From NCBI RefSeq assembly GCF_030684035.1, contig NZ_JAUXPI010000002.1, positions 98,297 to 162,296 on the forward strand: 64,000 nucleotides of DNA, read 5' to 3'. Numbering within the stretch: position 1 is the first letter of the stretch; each line of letters opens with the position of its first letter. This document shows positions 48,737-57,598 of this stretch, piece after piece. The DNA is from Phaeovulum sp. (GTDB lineage: Bacteria; Pseudomonadota; Alphaproteobacteria; Rhodobacterales; Rhodobacteraceae). The notes under the pieces were generated by a model, which ran no database searches, was not told the origin of the DNA, and was given only the letters and a program-made list of their open reading frames with translations. Made by a program: the position numbers and the translations under genes.

Positions 48737-49843
48737 ATGACCGGACCCCGCTATACGCCACTTGCTGCCAGCCTTCCCGCCTCGGTGCCCTTCGTCGGCC
48801 CCGAAACCCAGGAACGTGCCCGCGGCCGCGCCTTCACCGCCCGCCTCGGGGCCAACGAAAACGGCTTCGGCCCCTCACCCCGTGCGATCGAGGCAATGCG
48901 CGCCGCCGCCGCCGAGACCTGGATGTATGGCGACCCGGAAAACCACGATCTGCGCAGCGCGCTCGCGGCGCACCATGGCTGCGGCATCGAGAACGTCGTG
49001 GTGGGCGAGGGGATCGACGGGCTTCTGGGCTATCTGGTGCGGCTCACCGTCGGCCCCGGTGATCCGGTGGTCACCTCCGATGGTGCCTACCCTACGTTCA
49101 ATTTCCACGTCGCGGGTTTTGGCGGCGTGCTGCACAAGGTGCCCTACGCGGGCGACCATGAAGACCCCTGGGCGCTGGTGGTGCAGGCTGCGGGCTGCGG
49201 CGCGAAGCTGCTTTACATCTCCAACCCGGACAACCCGATGGGCAGCCACCTGAGCGGCGCGCGCATCGCGCAAATGGTCGAGGCGGTGCCCGACGGCTGC
49301 CTGATGCTGCTCGACGAGGCCTATATCGACCTCGCCCCGGCAGGCACTGCCGCGCAGATCGACCCCGCCGACCCGCGGGTTATCCGGCTGCGCACCTTTT
49401 CCAAGGGCTACGGCATGGCGGGGGGCCGCGTCGGCTACGCCATCGGCGCGCCTGAGCTGATTTCGGCTTTCAACAAGATCCGCAACCATTTCGGCATGAG
49501 CCGGATCAGTCAGGCTGGCGCGCTGGCCGCGCTGGCCGATCAGAACTGGCTCGCGCATATCCGGACCGAAGTCGCCGCCGCGCGCGAAACGCTGGCCCGG
49601 ATCGCCCGCACCAATGGCCTCACCCCGCTGCCATCGGCCACCAATTTCCTGGCAATCGATTGCGGTGCCGATGGCACCTTTGCCCGCCGCGTGCTTGGCC
49701 ATCTGGTTGACGCAGGCATCTTCGTGCGGATGCCCTTTGTCGCCCCCCATGACCGCTGCATCCGTGTCAGCTGCGGACCCGAGGCAGAGATGCTGGCCTT
49801 TGCCGAGGCGCTTCCCCATGCGCTGGCCGCCGCCCGCGCCTGA
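48737..49843 (+). CDS. PLP-dependent aminotransferase, histidinol-phosphate aminotransferase type
   Basis: A 368-residue class I/II aminotransferase. LGANENGFGPSP (about residues 36-47) resembles the HisC opening, ISNPDNPMG carries the cofactor Asn, LLDEAYIDLA the Asp/Tyr pair, and RTFSKGYGMAGGRVGYAIG the Schiff-base Lys with phosphate-binding Arg. It may be the histidinol-phosphate aminotransferase or an aromatic/other aminotransferase; a second hisC elsewhere cannot be excluded. The ribosome binding site is weak. A repeat copy (D) follows its stop. Confidence 0.85.
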   Translation: MTGPRYTPLAASLPASVPFVGPETQERARGRAFTARLGANENGFGPSPRAIEAMRAAAAETWMYGDPENHDLRSALAAHHGCGIENVVVGEGIDGLLGYLVRLTVGPGDPVVTSDGAYPTFNFHVAGFGGVLHKVPYAGDHEDPWALVVQAAGCGAKLLYISNPDNPMGSHLSGARIAQMVEAVPDGCLMLLDEAYIDLAPAGTAAQIDPADPRVIRLRTFSKGYGMAGGRVGYAIGAPELISAFNKIRNHFGMSRISQAGALAALADQNWLAHIRTEVAAARETLARIARTNGLTPLPSATNFLAIDCGADGTFARRVLGHLVDAGIFVRMPFVAPHDRCIRVSCGPEAEMLAFAEALPHALAAARA

Positions 49844-49846
49844 AAT

Positions 49847-49916
49847 AGCATCTTCAATGCCCAAATACCCCGGGGGGTGAGGCCCGGCACGGGCCGAGGG
49901 GGGCAGCGCCCCCCTT
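49847..49916 (-). repeat. Dispersed hairpin plus GGTATTT element, copy D
   Basis: In minus orientation GGGGGGCGCTGCCCCCC, then CCCCCCGGGGTATTTGGGCA and a TGAAGATG tail are seen. It sits between two aminotransferase genes that converge, and matches copies B and C in its GGTATTT and GAAGA parts. Confidence 0.65.
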
Positions 49917-51116
49917 TCACGCCCCGGCCACCACCGCCGTTGCCGCTGCCAGCGCGCCCCGCCCGTGGTCAACCCCAAGGGCTTGCATACCCGCTTCCAT
50001 CACTGCCAGCACCCCCAGCGTCATATGCGCGTTCACATGGCCCATGTGCGCCACCCGCAGAAAATCCCCATAATCGGCGTCCGAGGGAGCGGCCATGCCA
50101 AGCCCGATGCCAAGCGTCACCCCCGCCTCCTGCTCGCACCAGGCGCGGAGCCGCGTGGCACCGCCGCCGCCGATCCGCGCCGCGGTCACCGAATTGCCGC
50201 GCCGCGCCGCATCGGCAATGTTGAGCGCGATGTCGCCGCCCTGCCCCCAGGCATCGAACGCCGACCAGACCGCGCGCGCCAGGGTCGCATGGCGCGCCCA
50301 GACATGCGCCAGCCCCTCCTCCTCAAGAATCATCGTCAGCGATGTGCGCAGGCCAAACAGGTGATGCGTCGGTGCCGTGCCGGCAAAATGCTGGTAGAAT
50401 TCGGTGCCAAGTGCCCGCGACTCCCAGCGCCAGTAGGGCGTGGCAAGATCGCTCGCCCGGCTTTCGTGCAAGGCACGGTCGTTGAAGAACACGAACCCAA
50501 GGCCGGGCGGCACCATCACCCCTTTCTGGCTTGCTGCCACCATCACATCGACGCCCCAATCATCCATGCGGAACTCATCACAGCCGAGCGAGGCAATGCA
50601 ATCGACCGCGAGCAGCGCCGGGTGCCCGGCAGCATCAATCGCTGCGCGCATCGCCGGAATGTCGTTCCTGACCGAACTTGAGGTATCGACATGCGTCACC
50701 AGCACCGCCTTGATCTGGTGGTCGCGGTCGGCGCGCAACGCCGCCTCCAGCCGCGCCGGATCGGCGGCGGCGGATTTGCCAAAGTCGATCATCTCGACTG
50801 CGACCCCCATTGCGCGCGCGTGTTCGGCCCAACCAAGCCCGAACCGCCCGGTTGCCAGCACCAGCGCCTTGTCGCCGCGCGAAAACAGGTTGGCGTTCGC
50901 CGCTTCCCAGGCACCGTGGCCATTGGCGATGTAAAGCGCCACATGGCCAGAGCTGAGCGCCAGCCGCCTGAGGTCGGGCCAGATCGTTGCCACCATGTCG
51001 ACCAGGTCGCCCGCATAGATATTCGGTGCCGGGCGGTGCATCGCTGCAAGCACCCTGTCGGGGATGGTCGAGGGGCCGGGAATGGCGAGGTAGGGGCGGC
51101 CCTGGGCTAAGCTCAT
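49917..51116 (-). CDS. Class V aminotransferase (serine/alanine-glyoxylate type)
   Basis: A 399-residue PLP enzyme of the AGXT/SGAT group. IPGPSTIPDRVLAAM opens it, THVDTSSSVRNDIPAM and DCIASLGCDEFRMDDWGVDVMVAASQKGVM contain the cofactor Asp and Schiff-base Lys (about residue 200). It moves an amino group to glyoxylate, from serine, alanine or aspartate. The Rhodobacteraceae enzyme BhcA is also in this group, but the beta-hydroxyaspartate genes are absent here, so that is unlikely. The ATG at 51116 follows GGAGACAAAG. Confidence 0.87.
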   Translation of the reverse strand: MSLAQGRPYLAIPGPSTIPDRVLAAMHRPAPNIYAGDLVDMVATIWPDLRRLALSSGHVALYIANGHGAWEAANANLFSRGDKALVLATGRFGLGWAEHARAMGVAVEMIDFGKSAAADPARLEAALRADRDHQIKAVLVTHVDTSSSVRNDIPAMRAAIDAAGHPALLAVDCIASLGCDEFRMDDWGVDVMVAASQKGVMVPPGLGFVFFNDRALHESRASDLATPYWRWESRALGTEFYQHFAGTAPTHHLFGLRTSLTMILEEEGLAHVWARHATLARAVWSAFDAWGQGGDIALNIADAARRGNSVTAARIGGGGATRLRAWCEQEAGVTLGIGLGMAAPSDADYGDFLRVAHMGHVNAHMTLGVLAVMEAGMQALGVDHGRGALAAATAVVAGA

Positions 51117-51224
51117 CTTTGTCTCCTGTTGGTCGGCCCCCTTGCGTAAGCCGCGCCCCGACATAGGTCAATTGGCGGCGGGCGCGGGTTGTGCGATGCT
51201 CGGGCAAGGCAGCGGGGGGGCAGC

Positions 51225-51962
51225 ATGGGCGCGCGTCAGGTTCTGGAAATCGCCGGTGCCGACCGGGTGCATTTTCTGCAAGGTCTGGTCAGCAATGACC
51301 TGCGCGGACTCGGCAAGGGCCCGGTTTATGCGGCGTTATTGACCCCGCAAGGCAAGTATCTGGCCGATTTCTTTCTGATCGAGGCGGGCGAGGCGATCTT
51401 GCTTGATGTCGCTGCATCTCAGGCCGATGACCTTGCCCGCCGCCTTTCGCTCTATCGGCTGCGCGCCGATGTGCGCATCGGCCAGTCGCCGCTGCAGGTC
51501 TTTTGCGGCACCGGCCCCGCCCCCGCAGCTGCCCTGCCCGACCCGCGCCACCCCGGCATGGGCTGGCGGCTTTATGGCGCGCGCGCGGGCGATGACGGCA
51601 CCGATTGGGCGGCGCTGCGGGTTGCGCATCTGATCCCGGAGGCGGGCATCGAGCTGATCCCCAACGAGACCTATATTCTGGAGGCCGGGTTCGAGCGGCT
51701 CCACGGCGTCGATTTCCGCAAGGGCTGCTATGTCGGGCAGGAGGTGACGGCGCGGATGAAACACAAGACCGAGCTGAAAAAGGGCTTGGCGCAAGTTGGG
51801 GTCGAGGGCGAGGCGGTGCCCGGCACGCCGATACTGGCGGGCGGAAAGGAAGCCGGAACCTTGCTCACCCGATCCGGGAACCGGGCGCTGGCCTGGCTGC
51901 GGTTCGACCGGGCAGGTGCGGCGATGCAGGCGGGCGCGGCAACGGTGCGCTGGAACGGCTAG
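51225..51962 (+). CDS. ygfZ: YgfZ/GcvT-type folate-binding protein
   Basis: A 245-residue folate-binding protein of iron-sulfur cluster repair. The signature RKGCYVGQEVTARMKHK (about residues 165-181) has the conserved Cys. The N terminus FLQGLVSNDL is typical too. YgfZ (IBA57 in mitochondria) helps MiaB-type radical SAM and other Fe-S enzymes. The ATG at 51225 follows GGGGGGGCAGC; an extension to 51189 adds no family sequence. It is divergent to the class V aminotransferase. Confidence 0.93.
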   Translation: MGARQVLEIAGADRVHFLQGLVSNDLRGLGKGPVYAALLTPQGKYLADFFLIEAGEAILLDVAASQADDLARRLSLYRLRADVRIGQSPLQVFCGTGPAPAAALPDPRHPGMGWRLYGARAGDDGTDWAALRVAHLIPEAGIELIPNETYILEAGFERLHGVDFRKGCYVGQEVTARMKHKTELKKGLAQVGVEGEAVPGTPILAGGKEAGTLLTRSGNRALAWLRFDRAGAAMQAGAATVRWNG

Positions 51963-52021
51963 GCCGAACCTGGCGCGGGTCCATCCCCCCTGCGGGCGCA
52001 CCCCCAGCCGCCCCCGATATC

Positions 52022-52585
52022 TCAGGCGCGTTCGGAATATTCCATCAACTCGGTGTGCACGATGATGACCTCGTCCGGCCCGATGAACGGCGGGATCATG
52101 ATCCGCACACCGTTGTCGAGAATGGCGGGCTTGAAGCTGTTTGCGGCGGTCTGGCCTTTTTGCACCGGTTCGGTCTCGACCACGCGGCACTTGACCTTTT
52201 GCGGCAGCGAAACGGTCAGCGCCTCGTCGCCGTAATACTGGATCGAAGCGGTCATGCCGTCTTGCAAGAACGGGCGGCGGTCGCCCAGAAGGTCGGCATC
52301 AAGCTCGATCTGTTCATAGGTCTCATTGTCCATGAACACCAGTTTGCCATCGGTTTCATAGAGAAACTGCTGGTCCTTGAAATCGAGCGAGACCTGATCG
52401 ACCTTGTCTTCGGAACGGAAGCGTTCGTTGAGCTTGCGCCCGTCACGCAGGTTCTTCAGTTCGACCTGGGCGAAGGCACCGCCCTTGCCGGGCTTGACAT
52501 GGTTGACCTTGACGGCCGCCCAAAGCCCGCCGTCGTGCTCCAGAATGTTGCCGGGGCGGATTTCGTTGCCGTTGATCTTGGCCAT
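52022..52585 (-). CDS. efp: Elongation factor P
   Basis: A 187-residue ribosome-binding factor that relieves stalling at polyproline. Three OB-like domains are present; the tip loop is KPGKGGAF with Lys34 at the modification position. The C-terminal [21 protein letters not shown] is typical. Start at 52585 is the usual [18 protein letters not shown]-15-TATATA elements on the complementary side (52655-52629) could be its promoter. Confidence 0.97.
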   Translation of the reverse strand: MAKINGNEIRPGNILEHDGGLWAAVKVNHVKPGKGGAFAQVELKNLRDGRKLNERFRSEDKVDQVSLDFKDQQFLYETDGKLVFMDNETYEQIELDADLLGDRRPFLQDGMTASIQYYGDEALTVSLPQKVKCRVVETEPVQKGQTAANSFKPAILDNGVRIMIPPFIGPDEVIIVHTELMEYSERA

Positions 52586-52628
52586 GACTGCGCTCGCATG
52601 AAAAGGTTGATTGCCGCTGCCGGGCACC

Positions 52629-52655
52629 TATATAGGGCGCACTGCCCGCTGGCAA
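52629..52655 (-). promoter_or_regulatory. Possible efp promoter
   Basis: On the minus strand TTGCCA and TATATA are 15 bp apart, 44-70 bp upstream of the efp start. Spacing is shorter than ideal, so this is only a candidate. Confidence 0.3.
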
Positions 52656-52799
52656 CCCGACCAGATGCTGTGGCCCTGCTCAACGCGGTATGCGCCATGT
52701 GCATGGCTGCCATGCTATGTGGGCCATATCGAATCGCGGCTGAAAGGCCGTATTGCCGGTACTCCGGGAAACACAAGAGCAATAAAAAAGGACGGCATA

Positions 52800-53120
52800 A
52801 TGCGCGACTTTGTTGATGGCTCCGCATTCAACTACGAACAAGGTCAGCGGTCTCGCAAACTTTTTGCCGCTGTAGTGCTGGCGGCGTTGGATGATGCGAT
52901 CTCGGACGACAAGAAATATGGCAACGGCCCCGAGCAGATCGCCCGCTGGGCGCGGTCGCGCGATGGCCGCGAGGTGCTTTCCTGCGCCGGGATCGACCCC
53001 AATGAGCGGGTGGTCAAGGGGTTGATGGCGTTTGTCGGCAAGGGCGTGCGCACCTCCGTTGCCCTGTCGCGCGAGGAAAGCGAACGGCGCATGGCCGCCG
53101 AAGAGGCAGAGGCCGCCTGA
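52800..53120 (+). CDS. DUF6280 family protein
   Basis: A 106-residue protein whose core KLFAAVVLAALDDAISDDKKYGNGPEQIARWARSRDGREVLSCAGIDP is nearly invariant among Rhodobacterales in my recollection. It is small, soluble and helical. Function is unknown, but its strict conservation suggests an important role in this order. AAGGAC precedes the ATG. A strong terminator follows, so it is a single-gene unit, divergent to efp. Confidence 0.85.
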   Translation: MRDFVDGSAFNYEQGQRSRKLFAAVVLAALDDAISDDKKYGNGPEQIARWARSRDGREVLSCAGIDPNERVVKGLMAFVGKGVRTSVALSREESERRMAAEEAEAA

Positions 53121-53147
53121 GCCCTGCATTTCCTGCAACCGCTTTTG

Positions 53148-53175
53148 CCGCGCCCCCCGGGCGCGGTTTTCTTTT
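53148..53175 (+). terminator. Rho-independent terminator after DUF6280 gene
   Basis: CCGCGCCC and GGGCGCGG form an 8-bp stem with a CCC loop, followed by TTTTCTTTT. It lies 28 bp after the stop. Confidence 0.92.
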
Positions 53176-53514
53176 GAGGCCGGGCTTGCGGGCGCACGCG
53201 GCACCTGATCCGCTGGGCGCGACACCCTGCATGGGGCGAGCAGCCGCACCGTTGGCCTGGCGGCAGGCCGCCGACTGCGCGCGTGCCCGACCGGGTTCAC
53301 CCGCACGCAACAGGCAACACGGAAGGCTGCGGGTTCGCAAGCTCCCGACCGCCTTCGCCGCGCTGCAGGTCTGCCGGCAGGCCGCGGGGGGCGCAAATGC
53401 CGAACCGGCTTTGCCCATGGCAACTGGCGTTTCGGGGGGCTGAGAGGTCGCAATTGCCCCTCCGACCTGACCGCGCCGACGCGGCTCGCGGCAGGCTAAA
53501 GGCAGCGCGAGGGC
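53176..53514. other. Gene-free stretch before the PopZ-like gene 3' end
   Basis: This 339-bp region shows no gene I can support. Several GC-rich partial inverted repeats are present but no clear element. It lies between the DUF6280 terminator and the convergent PopZ-like stop. Confidence 0.5.
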
Positions 53515-54837
53515 CTATTCGAGGTCGCGCCCGGCAAGCGCCCGAGCAATCTCGCGGCGCACCAGTTTGCGTACACTGCGGGTGATGCGCTCGCCTAGGG
53601 TGCCCTGCAATTCCTGCCGGATGATCTCGGAAACCAGTTCGCGCAGCGCTTCCTCGTCGATCAGCGAATCTTCGGGGTCTTGCAGCAGGCTGTCATGCAC
53701 GGCGGCAATCAGGTCTGCCTCGGCCTCGCTTTGCATTTGCGCATAGCTTGAGGTCGGCGCTTCGGGTGCCTTGGATTCGGGCGCTGCATCGGCCAGATGC
53801 AAGCGGCGGGGCGAGGCCGCTTCAAGTGCTGCGATGTTTGCCTCTGCCTCGGTCATTTCTTCGGCCCAGTCCGAGGCGGTCAGTTCGGCTTCCGAAGGAT
53901 TGATCGGATCGACCCATTCAACTGCGGCGGCAAGCGGTTCAGACGCAGGCTCATCGGCAGCATAGGGCAATGTCGCAAGATCGGGCACGGATTCAGCGGG
54001 GGCTTCAGGCTCCGCCGCGGGCTCGGGCACCGCCGCAGGCCCGGCGAGGGTTTCGGGCATCGCCGCAGGCTCGGGGGTCAGCTCTGGCCCGGCCGCTGCC
54101 GAAAACTCGTGCGCGGGCTCGGGCTCTGGTTCGGGTATCTGCGCAGGCTCAGGCGCGGGTGCCGTGGCAGCCGAAGTTTCCGGCCGCGGCGCGGTGTCGC
54201 GTGGCTCCGCAGGCACGAAAGCCGCGGCGAGGGCGGGTGCCGCGGCGGCATCGGCGAAGACATCGCCCTGTTCGGGCTCAAACGCTTCATCGCTTGCCGC
54301 AACAGCGGCCTCAAGCTCGGCGATCGTGCTTTCAAGGCGGGAAATTTCGTCTTGCAGATCGGGCGCGGGGGGCGGCATCCGCCAGCCGGGATCAAACACC
54401 ACGGCGGCATCGGTGGGATCGTCCTCCCCCGTCGTGGTGGGTTGCGGGCCGACCTTGGCGACCTCAAGCGACAGCGTTGCATCTGCCGCTTGCCAATCGG
54501 CCAGCGCGTCGGACGGCCAGCTATCTTCTGCCGTGGTTTCCGGCGGCGACGGGGCGGGGTCGCCCTGCGGGTCTTCGTAGCCTTGCGCCGATGTCGGCGG
54601 CGCTTCGGCAGCCCCGGCAATTGGTGACTCCGGTTCCGGCTCGACCACGCGCAGCGCCGGGGTCAGCACCAGACATTCGGGCTGGGATTGCGGCGCGGCC
54701 GGGTCTGCCGTGGGCAAGGAGGATTCGGCGGCGCGAAACAGGCCGGTGCGGCGCGGCAACTGCCCGTCTTGCGAAACCAGACGCCGGATCGACGACAGGA
54801 CATCCTCGATTTCGACATGGGTGCGCGATTCAGACAT
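53515..54837 (-). CDS. PopZ/DUF2497-like acidic protein
   Basis: A 440-residue protein with three parts. The N terminus (about residues 8-23) is EIEDVLSSIRRLVSQD, the short helix of PopZ/DUF2497 proteins. A long Pro/Glu/Ala-rich acidic linker fills about residues 30-380. The C terminus has EEALRELVSEIIRQEL and RKLVRREIARALAG, like PopZ's oligomerising helices. PopZ organises the cell pole and anchors chromosome and signalling proteins in Caulobacter. Position next to tolC and pcm fits the usual alphaproteobacterial order, in which valS follows. The linker is much longer than in PopZ. GGAGG precedes the ATG at 54837. Confidence 0.75.
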   Translation of the reverse strand: MSESRTHVEIEDVLSSIRRLVSQDGQLPRRTGLFRAAESSLPTADPAAPQSQPECLVLTPALRVVEPEPESPIAGAAEAPPTSAQGYEDPQGDPAPSPPETTAEDSWPSDALADWQAADATLSLEVAKVGPQPTTTGEDDPTDAAVVFDPGWRMPPPAPDLQDEISRLESTIAELEAAVAASDEAFEPEQGDVFADAAAAPALAAAFVPAEPRDTAPRPETSAATAPAPEPAQIPEPEPEPAHEFSAAAGPELTPEPAAMPETLAGPAAVPEPAAEPEAPAESVPDLATLPYAADEPASEPLAAAVEWVDPINPSEAELTASDWAEEMTEAEANIAALEAASPRRLHLADAAPESKAPEAPTSSYAQMQSEAEADLIAAVHDSLLQDPEDSLIDEEALRELVSEIIRQELQGTLGERITRSVRKLVRREIARALAGRDLE

Positions 54838-54915
54838 CCGGGCCTCCGCCACATTCCAATTGCCTGCGCGAGTCTACCCGCGCGGAACGGGCAACACAAC
54901 GAAACCCTGCCCGGC

Positions 54916-56292
54916 TCAGTTCTTGCCGATGGCGCGCAGCACGCGGTCAAGGCTTTCGCCCTGCACGGAAGTATGCGGCGCGTTCTGCACGGCGTTGTAA
55001 TAGGCGGCGGGATCGTAGGTCGGGATCCCGAGGTTCAGATGTTCAACCGTCAAGAGACCCATAGACGACAAAAGTGAATAGAGTGCTACCTGAAAATTGG
55101 CCTCGGCGTCGATCTTGTCGGCCTGCGCGCTCAAGAGCTCCTGCTCGGCGTTGAGCACATCAAGCGTGGTGCGCGCGCCCAGCGTCGCCTCTTCGCGCAC
55201 GCCGTTATAGGCGACCGTGGCGGCGGCGATCTGCTGGTCGATAGCGCGGATCTGGGCCCGGGCGACCTCGATATTGGCCCAGGAAACCGCCACGTTCTGG
55301 CCGATGACGCGGGTCGTCTGGAGCAGCGCGGCGGTTGCCCTGTCGCGGCTGGCAAGCGCCTTGCGATGGGCGGCAGGCAGCCTGCCGCCGGAATACAGCG
55401 TCTGCGTCATGCTCAGCCCAAGCGAAAGGCTCTGGCTGTCGCCGGTCAGCGAATTGTCCGAGGCGCTTACCGAGGCCGAGCCGCGCAAGGTCGGCAGCCG
55501 TTCGGCGGCAGCGGCCTGCACCGCAAGTTCGGCAACCGTCACCAGCCGCTGCGCCTGCCGGATGGCGGGATGCAGGCGTTGCGCGGTGGCAGTGGCTTCG
55601 GCCAGCGACCCGGGCAGCGCCGGGGCTGGCGGCAGGCCGTTGATGCCGCCGGGGTAACTGCCGGTAGCAACTTTGTAACTTTCGCGCGCGGCGGCAAGCT
55701 TGCCCTGCGATGCGGCAAGCCCGGCGCGCGCTGCGGCCAGCCGCGCCTCGGCAAGGGCTACATCGGTGCGCGTCACCTCGCCTACCGCAAAGCGGTCATT
55801 TGCGGCGCGCAGCGCCTCGCTGATCACCCGCACCGAGTTCTGGTTGATGCCAACGTTCTCGGAGGCACTCTTTACCCCGGTATAGGCGCGCACGGCGGCC
55901 AGCAGCACCTCCTGCTCGACCGACACCAGCGCCTCGCGGGTGGCCAGAACGGATTCCTTGGCAATCTCGATGCCGATCTTGGAGCGGCCGAAGTCATAAA
56001 GCGTGACCTGCGCCGCAAGTTCGAGCGCGATGGTAGTCGACTCGACCGAATTGGAAGCGCGGTACGAGGTCGATGCGGTCCAGCTCAGAACCGGGCGCAG
56101 CGCCGCAACGGCCAGCGCCACATCCTCATCGGCGGCGCGGAGCGTGGCGCGGTTCTGCTCGAGCAGGTTGGAGTTGCGGTAAGCGGCAACCAGCGCATCG
56201 GCCAGCGACTGCGCCGAAGCCATCGGTGCCGCAAGAACCGCGGCGGCAACCGCGCCCGCCAAAATGAATGTTGCAAATGCGCCGCGCTTCAT
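54916..56292 (-). CDS. tolC: TolC family outer-membrane channel
   Basis: A 458-residue outer-membrane efflux protein with a signal peptide to about residue 27. It has two OEP repeats of helical hairpins (LAEARLAAARAGLAASQGKLAAARESY, and ATVAYNGVREEATLGARTTLDVLNAEQELL near the end) and the central LYDFGRSKIGIE. It forms the exit duct for drug and protein export systems, possibly also for the HlyD-type pump at 12.6-16.3 kb. I use the ATG at 56292, where GAGGGG is well spaced, though an ATG at 56301 is equally in frame. Confidence 0.93.
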   Translation of the reverse strand: MKRGAFATFILAGAVAAAVLAAPMASAQSLADALVAAYRNSNLLEQNRATLRAADEDVALAVAALRPVLSWTASTSYRASNSVESTTIALELAAQVTLYDFGRSKIGIEIAKESVLATREALVSVEQEVLLAAVRAYTGVKSASENVGINQNSVRVISEALRAANDRFAVGEVTRTDVALAEARLAAARAGLAASQGKLAAARESYKVATGSYPGGINGLPPAPALPGSLAEATATAQRLHPAIRQAQRLVTVAELAVQAAAAERLPTLRGSASVSASDNSLTGDSQSLSLGLSMTQTLYSGGRLPAAHRKALASRDRATAALLQTTRVIGQNVAVSWANIEVARAQIRAIDQQIAAATVAYNGVREEATLGARTTLDVLNAEQELLSAQADKIDAEANFQVALYSLLSSMGLLTVEHLNLGIPTYDPAAYYNAVQNAPHTSVQGESLDRVLRAIGKN

Positions 56293-56401
56293 GCTTGCCA
56301 TCCCCTCGCCTCGCCGCCTGCCCGCTGCGGGCCGTCATCGACCACTTCGGGCAGCGCTGCCGTTCAACGCCCGCTTGCGGTGTTTCCGTCGCAGCCGGGT
56401 G

Positions 56402-57052
56402 TCAGAGAGCAAAATCGCGCTCTGCCACAAAGCCCGGCAGCACCGGAGCCGTTGCATTGAAAGCGTGCCGCCAGGCGACCACGCCATCAATCTTGCGCCC
56501 GATCCGCACCACACCAAGCGCGCCTGCGCTGAACAGACAAACAATCCGCCCGCCCTCGCTCAATTGCGCGGTTAATGCCGCAGGCAGCACTTCGACCGCG
56601 CCTTCCACCAGAATTGCATCATAGGGGCCGAGCTTGGCCGCGCCCTCGGTCAGCACCCCGGCCACCACCACCGCGTTGTCGGCACCCACCGCTGCAAGTG
56701 CGGCCTGCGCCTTTTCGGCAAACTCTGCGCTGTCGAGCGCCACCACCGCCTCGGCCATGCGCGCGATCAGCGCGGCACCGTAGCCGGTGCCGCAGCCGAC
56801 ATCGAGCACCAGATCGCCCGGCTGCACGTCGAGCACGTCAAGCATTTTCGCCAATGTCCGCGGCTCCAGCATCACCCGGCCCGGAGCAAGCACGATATCG
56901 TCGCCGACATAGGCGGTTTCGCGGCGCGCGGCGGGCACGAATTCTTCGCGCGGCACTGCCAACATTGCCTCGATGATCGGGAATTTCGTCACATCGTTGG
57001 GGCGGATCTGGCTGTCAACCATGATGGTGCGGCGGGTCGCGAAGTCATGCAT
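56402..57052 (-). CDS. pcm: Protein-L-isoaspartate O-methyltransferase
   Basis: A 216-residue SAM-dependent methyltransferase that starts repair of isoaspartyl residues. Motif I is [17 protein letters not shown] (about residues 80-96), and [11 protein letters not shown] opens it. Two of the family's later motifs are recognisable. It precedes tolC by 109 bp, as in many alphaproteobacteria. The start at 57052 has GAAGAG 9 bases upstream. Confidence 0.88.
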   Translation of the reverse strand: MHDFATRRTIMVDSQIRPNDVTKFPIIEAMLAVPREEFVPAARRETAYVGDDIVLAPGRVMLEPRTLAKMLDVLDVQPGDLVLDVGCGTGYGAALIARMAEAVVALDSAEFAEKAQAALAAVGADNAVVVAGVLTEGAAKLGPYDAILVEGAVEVLPAALTAQLSEGGRIVCLFSAGALGVVRIGRKIDGVVAWRHAFNATAPVLPGFVAERDFAL

Positions 57053-57254
57053 CGGAAAACTCTTCGTCTGGAGTGAGCCTGGCGGACTCTTGCCACATTC
57101 CTTGCGCACCCGCAACCGCGCCCGCGCCGCAGTTGGGTCGGCGCGGCGAATTGCCCGCGCTGGAATTGCCTGCCGACCTTGGCAGCGCGCCACGCAGCCG
57201 CTATCTCTCGGGAATGCCCGCGCGAAAGCCGCCGCGGTCTGCCGGGAGGTGATG

Positions 57255-57578
57255 ATGAAGGCACTGCGCATGGCCATTGCCGCTTTGGCGCTGACGGGTG
57301 TTGCGGGCGCGGCCATCGCTGCGCCGCGTCAGGTCACCATACCGATCGACTTCACCTGCCCGGTCTCGGACCCGCAGCTTTTCGAATTCGTGCTCAAACG
57401 CCAGCCGGGTGTGCTGTCGGTCGAGGTGTTTTTTGACGAGCAATGGGTTGTGGTGATTTACGATGACCTGCTGACCGATCAGCAAGAACTGATCGATGCG
57501 CTGATCGACGTGGGCCTGGGCGAAATGTTCGGCTCCGATCCGATCACCGAAGGGCCCGCGCCCGAAGCCAAACCCTGA
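57255..57578 (+). CDS. Secreted HMA-like small protein, single-cysteine variant
   Basis: A 107-residue protein with a signal peptide to about residue 20. The mature part looks like a ferredoxin-like metal-binding (HMA) fold: [12 protein letters not shown], a helix with [20 protein letters not shown], then [23 protein letters not shown]. The usual CxxC is replaced by a single Cys in FTCPVSDP, so if it binds metal it does so differently. Role unknown. GGGAGG is well spaced for the second ATG (57255); an ATG at 57252 is also present. It converges with the sulfurtransferase. Confidence 0.7.
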   Translation: MKALRMAIAALALTGVAGAAIAAPRQVTIPIDFTCPVSDPQLFEFVLKRQPGVLSVEVFFDEQWVVVIYDDLLTDQQELIDALIDVGLGEMFGSDPITEGPAPEAKP

Positions 57579-57598
57579 GGGCCTGGCGCGGGAGTGCT

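Noticed and set aside
49917..51116. BhcA of the beta-hydroxyaspartate cycle
   Set aside because: The enzyme family fits but the partner genes bhcB, bhcC and bhcD are absent from the surroundings.
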